This document shows, in pieces, positions 32,418 through 41,469 of a stretch of DNA of 64,000 nucleotides. A program made the position numbers and the translations under genes. Numbering within the stretch: the stretch's first letter is position 1; every line of letters starts with the position of its first letter. Origin of the DNA: Fibrella aquatilis. Its GTDB lineage: Bacteria; Bacteroidota; Bacteroidia; Cytophagales; Spirosomataceae. The stretch spans positions 61,525-125,524 of the forward strand of contig NZ_JAFMYU010000022.1 in assembly GCF_017353255.1 (NCBI RefSeq), in the 5' to 3' direction. The notes beneath the pieces were generated by a model, which saw only the letters and a program-made list of their open reading frames with translations, was not told the DNA's origin and ran no database searches.

Positions 32418-32636
32418 AAGGGATAAGGGGAACGCAGATGACACGGATTGAGCCGGTCCGCCGGTGCGGGATAGACACGGATTTTTTTGGACAGGATTAT
32501 CAGGATGGCAGGATGAACAGGATTTCTCTTCTGCTTCGGCAGATTAGAGAACCTAAACAAAAAATCTTATTCATCCTGCCATCCTGATAATCCTGTCCAA
32601 AAAAATCCGTGTCTATCCGCGTTCCCTTATCCCTTG
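32418..32636. repeat. nested long palindrome
   Basis: This is the largest palindrome of the window and fills most of the 336-bp gap 32359-32694. The inner arms 32469-32517 and 32570-32618 are perfect 49-nt inverted copies (words CAGGATTATCAGGATGGC and GGATTTTTTTGG). The outer arms 32418-32436 and 32619-32636 pair with one extra base. About 33 nt interrupt the left side only, so the element looks as if it grew by insertion. Confidence 0.9.
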
Positions 32637-32694
32637 CTTGAAACGAAAAAATCAGTTGTTTTACTAAAAATTTTGTCAGAACATATTCCCGACC

Positions 32695-33891
32695 ATGACG
32701 CTCGTCAGCACCAACATCAAATACCTTCGAAAACTCAATGGCTTAACGCAGGAGCAGTTTTCGCAGCGCATCGGCATCAAACGGTCGCTGTTGGGGGCGT
32801 ATGAAGAGGCCCGCGCCAACCCCAACTGGAACACGCTAATCACAATTGCTAAACTCTTCAACACCTCCGTCGATCAGCTGCTGAAACAGGACCTCCGCAA
32901 GATCCGCGAAACGCCCGACCTGAGTTTACCCATGGGCAAGGCGGGGTCTATACCCCGCGCCTCCAACACCCCGCCGCCTATTTTCAGCGATGATGCCGAC
33001 GACGAGGAAGTCGACTTCACCACCGCCCCACTCATCAGCGACCCTGTGATGCCCGGCGTAGGCCCCGAACCGCAGCCGTTGGCCAACGTCCTGGAGAAAT
33101 ATTACCGCCCCCCCGGCGAGCAGCGCCCCACCGAACGCACCGAGGTACGGGAATCGCGCCCAGCCCAAACGGGACCCACGCCGGTAGAACGCAGCCCTAC
33201 CATGACCGGCAGCAGCACCGTAGTAGACCGGGGCGTACCCATTCAGCGACCGCCGTTGGTAGATGAACCCATCCCAACTAACCGGGGCAATATGCCGCCG
33301 CAACAACCTGCCTTCACGGCCAGCTACGGTACTGAACCCGTGCCTGCGTTCAATAATCATTATTCCAACCCGCCCCAGGGTACCCAGTCAGCACCCAGCC
33401 CGGCCGTGCAGGACCAGTCGGCGCAGACAATCCATTATGTGCAGCGGGGGCAGTATGACGAGTATCAGCACCGTTTCCAGCAGCCCGATTACCTCACGCG
33501 CCTACCTACCATGCGCCTGCCCATGCTGCCCACAGGCCAGTACCGCGCCTTCGAGGCCGATGGCGATTTTTTGTTCCCCGGCGCGTGGCTCATCGGCCAG
33601 TTTGTGCGTAACTGGTTCGACATCACCGACGGGCAGTTTTATGTGTTGCTGATTCAGCACCAGGGCATTCTGGCGCGGCGGGTACTGAACCAGGTGAAAA
33701 ACAAAGGCACGCTGCTCCTCACCGCCGACCGCCCCAACGTGCCCAGCCGCGAGGTGGCCCTCAAAGACGTACTGGAAGTCTGGGACGTGAAAGCCTTCGT
33801 AAGCCAGCAACTCCCCCCGCCCGCCCCCAACTACGACCGCATCCGCCAGCTCGCCGACGAACTACGTTTTGAAGTAGACAGGTTGAAATGA
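32695..33891 (+). CDS. XRE regulator with S24-like C-terminal domain lacking catalytic residues
   Basis: This 398-residue DNA-binding protein has an XRE helix-turn-helix at about residues 8-62 (NIKYLRKLNGLTQEQFSQRI ... LLGAYEEARANP), a long proline- and threonine-rich linker (about 75-260) and a C-terminal LexA/S24-like domain (about 265-375). In S24 proteases the serine sits in a GDSM block and the lysine in a KR-like block; here the matching parts read ADGDFLFPG and ARRV, so the protease dyad is missing. It probably serves as a ligand-sensing or dimerising repressor domain. A palindrome begins at its stop codon. Confidence 0.82.
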   Translation: MTLVSTNIKYLRKLNGLTQEQFSQRIGIKRSLLGAYEEARANPNWNTLITIAKLFNTSVDQLLKQDLRKIRETPDLSLPMGKAGSIPRASNTPPPIFSDDADDEEVDFTTAPLISDPVMPGVGPEPQPLANVLEKYYRPPGEQRPTERTEVRESRPAQTGPTPVERSPTMTGSSTVVDRGVPIQRPPLVDEPIPTNRGNMPPQQPAFTASYGTEPVPAFNNHYSNPPQGTQSAPSPAVQDQSAQTIHYVQRGQYDEYQHRFQQPDYLTRLPTMRLPMLPTGQYRAFEADGDFLFPGAWLIGQFVRNWFDITDGQFYVLLIQHQGILARRVLNQVKNKGTLLLTADRPNVPSREVALKDVLEVWDVKAFVSQQLPPPAPNYDRIRQLADELRFEVDRLK

Positions 33892-33988
33892 TTTACGATG
33901 TACGAATTACGATGTACGATTTATGGCTGACGCTCGAATACTCCTGCGTCAGCCATAAATCGTACATCGTAATTCGTACATCGTAAAT
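33891..33988. repeat. perfect long palindrome, TACGAT-rich
   Basis: Arms 33891-33933 and 33946-33988 are exact 43-nt inverted copies with a 12-nt spacer. The words are TACGATGTACGAATTACGAT and GCTGACGC. TACTCCTGCGTCAGCC at 33939-33954 is shared with the palindrome at 2449-2563. It starts at the last base of the XRE gene's stop codon. Confidence 0.95.
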
Positions 33989-33995
33989 TTTTTCG

Positions 33996-34003
33996 TACTT
34001 TTG
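33996..34003 (+). promoter_or_regulatory. -7 promoter box for rpsO (TACTTTTG)
   Basis: TACTTTTG matches the Bacteroidota TAnnTTTG element and lies 43 bp before the rpsO start, directly after the palindrome. No clear TTG is visible at -33. Confidence 0.6.
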
Positions 34004-34045
34004 CGGCTCTTTAAACAAATCTTGTAAACAAAAAGCTGTCTGACG

Positions 34046-34321
34046 ATGTATTTACCATCTGAAAAAAAACAGGAAATTTTCGCCACTCAGGGTGCCCAGA
34101 AGACTCCGGGGGACACTGGTTCGGCAGAATCTCAGATCGCGTTGTTTACGTACCGGATCAATCATTTGACTGAGCACCTCAAAGCGCACAAGCATGATTA
34201 CAGCACCCGTCAGGGCCTGCTGAAACTGGTAGGTAAGCGGCGTCGCATGTTGGATTACCTCCAGCGTAAAGACATTGCCCGCTACCGGGCCGTACTCGCA
34301 GCCCTTGGCATCCGTAAGTAA
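34046..34321 (+). CDS. rpsO: 30S ribosomal protein S15
   Basis: This 91-residue S15 protein binds 16S rRNA in the platform of the small subunit and helps early assembly. The all-helical sequence has the conserved blocks [40 protein letters not shown] and [12 protein letters not shown]. The length is typical. The rpsO-pnp order is conserved in many bacteria. It has its own -7 box upstream and a terminator-like hairpin after its stop. Confidence 0.98.
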   Translation: MYLPSEKKQEIFATQGAQKTPGDTGSAESQIALFTYRINHLTEHLKAHKHDYSTRQGLLKLVGKRRRMLDYLQRKDIARYRAVLAALGIRK

Positions 34322-34340
34322 GCGGGCCAGCTGCACCAGA

Positions 34341-34370
34341 CAGGGAACTCATTACCGGGTTCCCTGTTTT
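34341..34370 (+). terminator. terminator-like hairpin after rpsO
   Basis: CAGGGAA at 34341-34347 pairs with TTCCCTG at 34360-34366, followed by TTTT. The remaining 240 bases to pnp show no gene and no motif that I can name. Confidence 0.7.
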
Positions 34371-34613
34371 CTTATTACCCCCTTTTGATTGGCTCGAAAG
34401 CCAGGCTAACGTAACGACGAACAGGGTGACTTTTGCCCCTGTTCAAACTCTTAACTCTAAATCGAAGCCCTTGTGGGCGTACCCTCAGCCAGGGTCTATT
34501 TGTGTGCCACTGGCCGAGTATCATCAGCGGTGCTTCTTTTTGTGGTGAAAGCGGTAGGAGTAGGGTAGACCGATGTTTTTAAAGCTGTTGTAGCGAGAAT
34601 CAAAACCAGTAGT

Positions 34614-36749
34614 ATGTTTCAAATCACCACGCAAACTGTTGCGCTGCCCGATGGTCGGGAGATCACCATCGAAACCGGAAAATTAGCCCGTCAGGCTGAT
34701 GGAGCCGTTGTTGTCCGCCTCGGCGACACCATGCTGTTGGCCACCGTTGTGGCCAGCAAAGATGCCCGCGAAGGCATTGATTTTCTGCCCCTGTCGGTCG
34801 ATTATCAGGAAAAATTCGCGTCTGCCGGTAAAATCCCCGGTAGCTTCCAGCGCCGCGAAGGTCGGCTGTCAGATTATGAGATCCTGATCTCACGCCTGGT
34901 AGACCGCGCGTTGCGCCCCACCTTCCCCGAAGATTTTCACGGCGACACTCAGGTCATGATTACTATGATCTCGGCTGACCCCGAAGTGCAGCCTGACCAA
35001 CTCGCCGCCCTGGCCGCTTCGGCTGCCCTGGCTGTATCGGACATCCCTTTCAACGGGCCGATTTCGGAAGTGCGCGTGGCTAAAATCGACGGTCAGTACA
35101 AAATTAACCCGCTCACCTCTGAACTCGAAAACGCTACCCTTGACCTGATCGTGGCCGCCAACGCCAACGACATCAACATGGTGGAAGGTGAGATGAAAGA
35201 GTGTTCGGAAGAAGAAGTAGTGGAGGCCCTGAAAATAGCCCACGATGCCATCAAGCTTCAGTGCGCTGCCCAGAAAGAACTCGAAGCCAAAGTAGGTAAG
35301 ACCGAAAAGCGGACCTACAACCACGAGTCGCACGACGAAGACCTGCGCAAAGCCGTTCACGCCGCTACGTATGATAAGGTGTATGAAGTGGCACTGAAAG
35401 GTCAGGCAAGCAAAAAAGCCCGTTCTGAAGGCTTCAAGGCCGTTCGTGAAGAATACATTGCCTCATTGCCCGAAGGCACGGACGTAAACACCGGTCTGAT
35501 CAAGACCTATTTCAGCGACGTGGTGTGGGAAGCCTCACGGAACCTGGTGCTCAACGAGCGCTACCGTCTGGACAGCCGCAAACTCGACGAGATCCGGCCC
35601 ATTCAGTGCGAGGTAGACTACCTACCCCGCGCTCACGGCTCGGCGGTATTTACCCGTGGCGAAACGCAGTCGATGACTACCGTGACCCTGGGTACCAAAT
35701 TGGATGAGCAGATCGTGGATCAGGCGTTGCAGCAGGGCTACAACAAATTCCTCCTGCATTACAACTTCCCCGGCTTCTCAACGGGTGAGGTGAAACCCAA
35801 CCGGGGTGCCTCACGCCGCGAAATTGGCCACGGTAACCTGGCCCACCGCGCCCTGAAAGGCATGCTGCCCGAAGGTCAGGACAACCCGTACACTATTCGT
35901 ATCGTATCTGACATTCTGGAGTCGAACGGGTCATCATCGATGGCCACGGTATGCGCCGGTACGCTGGCCCTGATGGATGCCGGTATCAAAATCAAAGCTC
36001 CCGTGGCCGGTATTGCCATGGGCCTGATCTCTGACGAAGCCACCGGCAAGTACGCCGTGTTGTCGGACATCCTGGGTGATGAAGATCACCTGGGCGACAT
36101 GGACTTCAAGGTGACGGGTACCGAAAAGGGTATCACCGCCGTGCAGATGGACATGAAGGTAAATGGCCTTTCGTACGAAATCCTGACCGAAGCCCTGAAT
36201 CAGGCTAAGGCGGGTCGGTTGCACATCCTGGGTGAAATGATGAAGGGTCTGTCGGCGGTGAAGCCCGACCTGAAGCCGTTTGCTCCCCGTGCCCACGTCA
36301 TCAAGATTGCCCAGGATCAGATCGGCTCAGTAATCGGACCCGGTGGCAAGGTAGTACAGGAAATTCAGCGCGAATCGGGGGCTACGGTCAACATCGAAGA
36401 GCGCGACGGTGCTGGGTTTGTCAGCATCTATGCGACCAACAAGGAGAGCATGGACAAGGCCGTTAGCCGCGTAAAAGGCATCACGGCCACCGCCGAAGTA
36501 GGTGAAATCTACGACGGCAAAGTGAAGACCATTCAGCCGTTTGGTGCCTTTGTGGAATTCCTGCCGGGTAAAGACGGTCTGCTGCACATTTCAGAAGTGA
36601 AATGGGAGCGCCTCGAAACCATGGACGGTGTGTTCCAGGTAGGTGAAACCGTGCGGGTGAAACTGGTCGAAATCGACAAAAAGACGGGCAAATATCGTTT
36701 ATCTCGTAAGGCATTGCTGCCCCGCCCGGAGAACAATACCAAGGCGTAA
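34614..36749 (+). CDS. pnp: polynucleotide phosphorylase
   Basis: This 711-residue trimeric 3'-to-5' phosphorolytic exoribonuclease takes part in mRNA decay and RNA quality control. The layout is complete: RNase PH domain 1 (about 5-140), an all-alpha linker (about 145-300), RNase PH domain 2 (about 310-545, with [13 protein letters not shown]), a KH domain (about 560-620, [15 protein letters not shown]), and an S1 domain (about 625-700, [20 protein letters not shown]). The length matches the family. It follows rpsO and precedes rpoD, a compact information-processing group. Confidence 0.98.
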   Translation: MFQITTQTVALPDGREITIETGKLARQADGAVVVRLGDTMLLATVVASKDAREGIDFLPLSVDYQEKFASAGKIPGSFQRREGRLSDYEILISRLVDRALRPTFPEDFHGDTQVMITMISADPEVQPDQLAALAASAALAVSDIPFNGPISEVRVAKIDGQYKINPLTSELENATLDLIVAANANDINMVEGEMKECSEEEVVEALKIAHDAIKLQCAAQKELEAKVGKTEKRTYNHESHDEDLRKAVHAATYDKVYEVALKGQASKKARSEGFKAVREEYIASLPEGTDVNTGLIKTYFSDVVWEASRNLVLNERYRLDSRKLDEIRPIQCEVDYLPRAHGSAVFTRGETQSMTTVTLGTKLDEQIVDQALQQGYNKFLLHYNFPGFSTGEVKPNRGASRREIGHGNLAHRALKGMLPEGQDNPYTIRIVSDILESNGSSSMATVCAGTLALMDAGIKIKAPVAGIAMGLISDEATGKYAVLSDILGDEDHLGDMDFKVTGTEKGITAVQMDMKVNGLSYEILTEALNQAKAGRLHILGEMMKGLSAVKPDLKPFAPRAHVIKIAQDQIGSVIGPGGKVVQEIQRESGATVNIEERDGAGFVSIYATNKESMDKAVSRVKGITATAEVGEIYDGKVKTIQPFGAFVEFLPGKDGLLHISEVKWERLETMDGVFQVGETVRVKLVEIDKKTGKYRLSRKALLPRPENNTKA

Positions 36750-36761
36750 CTTGTTGAAAAT

Positions 36762-36800
36762 ATAGGTAGTAAGTGGACTGTAGGTGCATTTACTACCTAT
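36762..36800. repeat. short palindrome between pnp and rpoD
   Basis: ATAGGTAGTAAGTG pairs with CATTTACTACCTAT (14-nt arms, one mismatch) across an 11-nt loop. It lies 12 bp after the pnp stop and could weaken read-through into rpoD. Confidence 0.7.
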
Positions 36801-36821
36801 GTACCCCATCCTCAGCATATC

Positions 36822-37685
36822 ATGAGACAGCTAAAAATTTCAAAACAGATTACCAACCGCGAAAGTCAGTCGCTGGATAAGTACCTCCAGGAGATTGGTA
36901 AGGTTGACCTGCTGACGCCCGACGAGGAGGTTACGCTGGCCCAGAAGATCCGGGAAGGCGACCAACTCTCGCTGGAGCGGCTCACCAAGGCCAACCTACG
37001 CTTTGTGGTGTCTGTTGCCAAGCAATACCAAAACCAGGGCTTGTCGCTGGGCGATTTGATCAATGAGGGTAACCTGGGTCTGATCAAAGCCGCGCAGCGT
37101 TTCGACGAAACCCGTGGTTTCAAGTTTATTTCTTACGCCGTTTGGTGGATTCGCCAGTCTATTTTGCAGGCCCTGGCCGAGCAATCTCGGATTGTACGCC
37201 TGCCCCTGAACCGGGTAGGCTCGCTGAACAAGATTTCGAAGACGTTCTCCGATCTGGAGCAGAAGTTTGAGCGGGAGCCGTCGCCGGAAGAACTTGCTGC
37301 GGTGCTCGATATTTCGCCCGCCGAAGTGGTGGATACGCTGAAGATTTCGGGTCGTCACGTGTCGATGGATGCGCCGTTTGTGCAAGGTGAAGAAAACAGC
37401 CTGCTCGACGTGCTCGAAAACGACGGCGAAGACAAGCCTGATTCGGGCCTCATCAACGACTCGTTGCGCAAAGAAGTACAACGCGCGCTCTCGACGCTCA
37501 CCCAACGCGAGGCCGACGTGATCACGCTCTATTTTGGCCTCAACGGCGAACACGCTATGACGCTCGAAGAAATCGGTGAGAAGTTCAACCTCACCCGCGA
37601 GCGTGTGCGTCAGATCAAGGAGAAAGCCATCCGCCGCCTACGCCACACTTCGCGCTCGAAGGCGTTGAAGACGTATTTGGGATAA
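36822..37685 (+). CDS. rpoD: primary RNA polymerase sigma factor (RpoD/SigA, Bacteroidota type)
   Basis: This 287-residue housekeeping sigma factor directs RNA polymerase to promoters. It is the short Bacteroidota form without region 1.1. Region 1.2 begins with [12 protein letters not shown]; region 2 has [16 protein letters not shown] and the -10 recognition part [15 protein letters not shown]; region 3 includes [12 protein letters not shown]; region 4 ends with [19 protein letters not shown], the -35 reading helix. All parts are intact. Such factors recognise the TAnnTTTG promoters noted elsewhere in this window. Confidence 0.97.
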   Translation: MRQLKISKQITNRESQSLDKYLQEIGKVDLLTPDEEVTLAQKIREGDQLSLERLTKANLRFVVSVAKQYQNQGLSLGDLINEGNLGLIKAAQRFDETRGFKFISYAVWWIRQSILQALAEQSRIVRLPLNRVGSLNKISKTFSDLEQKFEREPSPEELAAVLDISPAEVVDTLKISGRHVSMDAPFVQGEENSLLDVLENDGEDKPDSGLINDSLRKEVQRALSTLTQREADVITLYFGLNGEHAMTLEEIGEKFNLTRERVRQIKEKAIRRLRHTSRSKALKTYLG

Positions 37686-37689
37686 GACC

Positions 37690-37770
37690 AAACCTATAAG
37701 GTTTCCAAAACCTTATAGGTTTATTGCATATTGCGAAAAAGCCCCATCCACTGTTGGATGGGGCTTTTTT
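37690..37770. terminator. two hairpins between rpoD and the convergent small gene
   Basis: The first hairpin is AAACCTATAAGG/CCTTATAGGTTT (37690-37722). The second is a strong bidirectional terminator, GCCCCATCCA/TGGATGGGGC (37741-37764), with A-rich DNA on the left and TTTTTT on the right. It suits the convergent genes on both sides. Confidence 0.9.
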
Positions 37771-37786
37771 ATGTGCCAGCTCGGAC

Positions 37787-38182
37787 TCATTGCAACGTGA
37801 CGGAGCGGCTTTCCTGCACGGGTTTGGTCGCGATCTTAATCTCCCGGATGATAGTATCAAGTCCATTGGAGACTCGCAGCGTATAGGCATTATCGGTGAG
37901 GTGGCTTAGGTCCAGACTTACACGGAGCACGTCCTCATCGGCGCGGAGGGTCTGGTCAAAGTAGAGCGTACCGTTGCGGTCCATGAGTTGCACGTAGACT
38001 AAGCCGCCCAGTTGTTTATCGACGTTGAGGCGGAGCTTAGTACCGTTGGCGGCCAGGTAAGCACCCACGTCGAAGCGAACCAGCTTGGTTAGGCGACCCC
38101 GTCGGCTTTCCTGCTGAATGGGGTCTTTGGGGAGTGTGTGGAGGCTGGAAACCAGCAGGAGAGAGCAGAGAAGCGCATGCAT
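37787..38182 (-). CDS. small secreted beta-sandwich-like protein
   Basis: This 131-residue protein begins with a short signal peptide (MHALLCSLLLVSSLHT). The mature part alternates strands (LRLNVDKQLGGLVYVQLMDRNGTLYF ... LRVSLDLSHLTDNAYTLRVSNG), as in DUF3244-like or T9SS-tail-like beta-sandwich domains. It lacks the usual sorting motif at the end. The role is unknown. It lies between rpoD and the MMPL exporter and is convergent with rpoD. Confidence 0.65.
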   Translation of the reverse strand: MHALLCSLLLVSSLHTLPKDPIQQESRRGRLTKLVRFDVGAYLAANGTKLRLNVDKQLGGLVYVQLMDRNGTLYFDQTLRADEDVLRVSLDLSHLTDNAYTLRVSNGLDTIIREIKIATKPVQESRSVTLQ

Positions 38183-38312
38183 AGTCGTTGGTTGGTTTGA
38201 GGTATGTACTACGGGCGAGATGTTCGCCAGCCTTCACCGCAAAGACGACTGAGGGGGGGATTTGTTGCACGGCTGGGATGAACGGTTTGTTAACGATGCA
38301 AGTGGATTTTGG

Positions 38313-40538
38313 TCATTGGTTTCGATCAAAGCGTTCCAGCACGAGGGGGAAGATGACGAGTTCGCCGTAGAGGGCACCCGCAATGGCAATAGCCGTGAGC
38401 AGGCCCCACAACTGCACGGTTTTCAGTGAGCCGAATACCATGAGTATATAACCCGAAAAGAGCACGATGGCCGTGAGCACAATGGCTGGCCCTACGTGGG
38501 TGATGGTGGTCAGCCGGGCGGCGGCGGGCGACTGACCGGCGTGACGGTTTTGTTGGTAGGCGTAGATGAAGTGGACCGAATCGTCGACGCAGAAGCTGAG
38601 CACAATGGCACCAATGCTGGCCGTGGCGGTGTCGAGATAGATGCCCAGCCAGCCCATGGCCCCCAGCATCACCAGCACAGGAAACAGGTTGGGAATTACC
38701 GTCAGTGCCGCCAGTTTTACGTTGCGGATAAAGAGCCAGACCAGCACGAAGATCAGCCCAAAGGATAGCAGCAGGCTGCTGACCTGCGAGGTGGTGACGT
38801 AGTTAACAATGCCAGCATACATGGGCTGATAACCAGCCGGTTTCACCGTGGCCACCCGCCCCAGCGTGGTGTCGGAAATGCGCATGAGGGTGTCCATTTT
38901 GGTACTCAGCGCTCCGGCCGATAGCATGGTCCCGGAGATCGTGATGCGCCCGGTATGCGAGGGTTCGTGGATGAATTTTTGGGCAAGCTGTGGGTACTGG
39001 CTGGTCAGCTGGCGATGCGCCTGTTTTAGGGCCGCCGGGCTTTGCAATAACCGCCTGCTTTTGTCTTTGTAGACCGCCTCCAGCCCACCCACATACAGCG
39101 ACTGAAAGCCGAACACCTGTCCTACGCCCGGCAGCGTCTGAGCCGAATCGGCAAAGGCACGGGCGGCCTGCACCACCGCCACGCTGTAGAGCGGCCGACC
39201 TTCTTTAGGTTCCACCAGCAGTTCCAGCGGCATATAGGGTCCCCAGGCGGCTTCCATACGCGTATGGTCCTGCACCACGGGGTGGTTTTGGGGAAAATAA
39301 CCCAGCGTGTAGGTGTCTGTTTGGAGGAAGGTAATGCCCAGAGCAAAAATGCCCATCAATCCCAGTGATAAGCTGCTAAACAAGCCTTTTCGGGTTAACA
39401 CCAGGGTCAGCAGTTGGGCCAGTTTGTCGCCGGTGAGGGTGGTGATTTTGCGCGATGGCTGAGTGTAGGGCAGCAGCAACACGCCGAGCAGGTAGGTGAA
39501 AAACAGGCAGAGCAGAATGCCGATGGCGGCAAACAAACCGAAGTTTTTCAGGATAGCCATGGGGCTGGTTTCCAGGGCCAGAAACCCGGCAGCGGTAGTA
39601 AACATGGTGAACAGGCAGGGCTTAAATACGCGTTGCAGGGCCTCCAGGGTGCTATCTAATGGGCTAAGACCCGCTTTGGTAAGCTGGTTGCGCTCGTTGA
39701 TGACGTGTATGGCATCCATTACGCCCAGCAAGACAATAATAACCGGTAACAGTACCGTCATGAGGTTGATCCGGTAGCCAAACGCCCCGTAGATACCCAA
39801 GGTGAGGTAGGTAGACAGGGCCACGATGCCGACGGTATAGCCCAGGAGCAGGGGCTGGCGGTAGATCCACCAGAACAAGAGCAACATGAGCAGGTAGCCC
39901 AGGCTCAGAAAAAGGCCGAAATCGTGCTGCGAGAGGGCGTTCAATCCGGCATAGATGATGCCCACCCCACCAAAATAAACCTGTTTCTGAGGTAGCTGCC
40001 GGTGTACGGTGGCCTTGATTCTGTCCAGGATGCTACCGCGCCGACTGTCGAAATCGGGCTGGTTTTTCAGCACGACCAGGAAGCGGGCGGTTTTGTAGTC
40101 GGCAGCGAAAAGTTGCCCCCGGAGGGTAGGCTGGTAGGTCAGCAACGCCCGCACGTCGGCGGGTGGGGTGTCGGGGGTTAGCAGGGGCGTGAGGGCGGGG
40201 CCGAGCAGGTTGCGGGTGGGCAGGCTGGCATTGCCCGGCCCAATCACGCTTTCGACGTCGGGGATAGCTTCCAGTGCAGCAGACAGGCCAGTGAACGCGT
40301 TGAAGTAGGACGGCGAGAGGAGGGTATGTTCGTCGCGGACCATCACGATCACCACTTCATCGTTGCCAAACCGCTGCTGAAAATCATGGTAAGCCACTAG
40401 GTTGGGATCTCCTTCCAGAAACCAGACCGTCAGGCTGTTATCGACCACAAGCGCCGTTTTCACCCCCGGCCACAACCACGCCCCGGCCACGAGCGTCAGT
40501 AGTAAGAGTACGTAACGGATTTTGTAGAACGTGATCAT
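38313..40538 (-). CDS. MMPL/RND-superfamily membrane exporter
   Basis: This 741-residue polytopic protein of the RND superfamily (MMPL/HpnN-like) probably moves a lipid or another hydrophobic compound. I start it at the ATG at 40538 (MITFYKIRYVLLLL). The layout is the usual duplication: one N-terminal helix, a periplasmic domain (about 40-205), five helices, and then a second set after about residue 380. The helix block ending in VLLGVMDAIHVINERNQ and its repeat LSFCVDDSVHFIYAYQQN carry the conserved aspartates used for proton coupling. It starts 31 bp from the divergent UbiA-like gene, so it may serve the cluster on the right. Confidence 0.85.
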   Translation of the reverse strand: MITFYKIRYVLLLLTLVAGAWLWPGVKTALVVDNSLTVWFLEGDPNLVAYHDFQQRFGNDEVVIVMVRDEHTLLSPSYFNAFTGLSAALEAIPDVESVIGPGNASLPTRNLLGPALTPLLTPDTPPADVRALLTYQPTLRGQLFAADYKTARFLVVLKNQPDFDSRRGSILDRIKATVHRQLPQKQVYFGGVGIIYAGLNALSQHDFGLFLSLGYLLMLLLFWWIYRQPLLLGYTVGIVALSTYLTLGIYGAFGYRINLMTVLLPVIIVLLGVMDAIHVINERNQLTKAGLSPLDSTLEALQRVFKPCLFTMFTTAAGFLALETSPMAILKNFGLFAAIGILLCLFFTYLLGVLLLPYTQPSRKITTLTGDKLAQLLTLVLTRKGLFSSLSLGLMGIFALGITFLQTDTYTLGYFPQNHPVVQDHTRMEAAWGPYMPLELLVEPKEGRPLYSVAVVQAARAFADSAQTLPGVGQVFGFQSLYVGGLEAVYKDKSRRLLQSPAALKQAHRQLTSQYPQLAQKFIHEPSHTGRITISGTMLSAGALSTKMDTLMRISDTTLGRVATVKPAGYQPMYAGIVNYVTTSQVSSLLLSFGLIFVLVWLFIRNVKLAALTVIPNLFPVLVMLGAMGWLGIYLDTATASIGAIVLSFCVDDSVHFIYAYQQNRHAGQSPAAARLTTITHVGPAIVLTAIVLFSGYILMVFGSLKTVQLWGLLTAIAIAGALYGELVIFPLVLERFDRNQ

Positions 40539-40569
40539 GTAGGTCAAGATAATTGTATTTTTCGAGCCT

Positions 40570-41469
40570 ATGCGCGTAGCCAACCTGCTTGCTTACCTCA
40601 ACGAACGGTTTCCGGTGGTGAACATGGCCCTGTTTGGGGTGTTGTTTATGACCGTCTATTCGGTAGCCTGTTTTTTCTACCCCGCCTTGGCCGCAAGCCC
40701 CATTGGCTGGCGTGAGGGGTGGGGCATCGTGGCCGTGATCTCGTTTTTTTTCCGGCTGCGCGTATTTGACGAGCAAAAAGACTACGCCCTCGACGCCATC
40801 AACCACCCCCACCGGGTGTTGCAGTCGGGGCGGGTTAGCCTGCGGCAGCTGGTGGCTATAGCGTGGGTGGGTGCCCTGCTCGAACTGGCGTGGTCGGTGC
40901 TGATGGGCCTGCCCACGGTGCTGGCCTGGGCCGTGGCGGTGGGGTATAGCCTGCTGATGCGCTACGAATTTTTTGCCCCCCACTACCTGAAAAAACGGCT
41001 CGTGCTCTATGCCTTCACCCACATGCTTATCATGCCCGCCATCATTGGTTGGGTGTGGGCGGCCTACGTGCCAAGTCAGGTGTTTACCTACCCGTTTTTT
41101 CTGCTGGCCCTGCTGAGTTTATTGGGTGGGTTTTCCTTTGAAATAGCCCGGAAACTACACGCCCCCGATGCCGAAAAAGCAGGTATCGATTCGTACTCCA
41201 AAGCCATAGGGTATGCCGCCGCCATTGGTGCGGTGTTGCTGCTCCTGCTGGTGAGCCTGGGGGTGCAATATGCCTTGCTAACGGCCCTGGAGGCTACGTG
41301 GCCCTCTTTTTTGCTCATCGGCCTGCTGTTTGTGACCACGTTGGTTGTCTATTTCCTGGCCCTGCGCACCCCGCGCGAACGGCTGCTGAAGCGGGCCGAA
41401 TTGCTGGTGTCGCTAGCCATGCTGGTTAGCTATCTGGCCATCATTGGTGTTAGCTATCTTGGCCGATGA
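40570..41469 (+). CDS. UbiA-family prenyltransferase-like membrane protein
   Basis: This 299-residue protein has eight or nine membrane helices. It resembles UbiA prenyltransferases, which join an isoprenoid diphosphate to an aromatic or glyceryl acceptor. The first aspartate motif is seen as FRLRVFDEQKDYALD (about residues 60-74) and the second as ARKLHAPDAEKAGIDSYSKA (about 194-213), both close to the family patterns. The acceptor is unknown. Its stop overlaps the next start by four bases, so it is coupled to the PEP-synthase-like gene. Confidence 0.75.
   Translation: MRVANLLAYLNERFPVVNMALFGVLFMTVYSVACFFYPALAASPIGWREGWGIVAVISFFFRLRVFDEQKDYALDAINHPHRVLQSGRVSLRQLVAIAWVGALLELAWSVLMGLPTVLAWAVAVGYSLLMRYEFFAPHYLKKRLVLYAFTHMLIMPAIIGWVWAAYVPSQVFTYPFFLLALLSLLGGFSFEIARKLHAPDAEKAGIDSYSKAIGYAAAIGAVLLLLLVSLGVQYALLTALEATWPSFLLIGLLFVTTLVVYFLALRTPRERLLKRAELLVSLAMLVSYLAIIGVSYLGR

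Noticed and set aside
34371..34613. A riboswitch or structured leader before pnp
   Set aside because: Only short local hairpins are visible; nothing matches a leader class that I can name.
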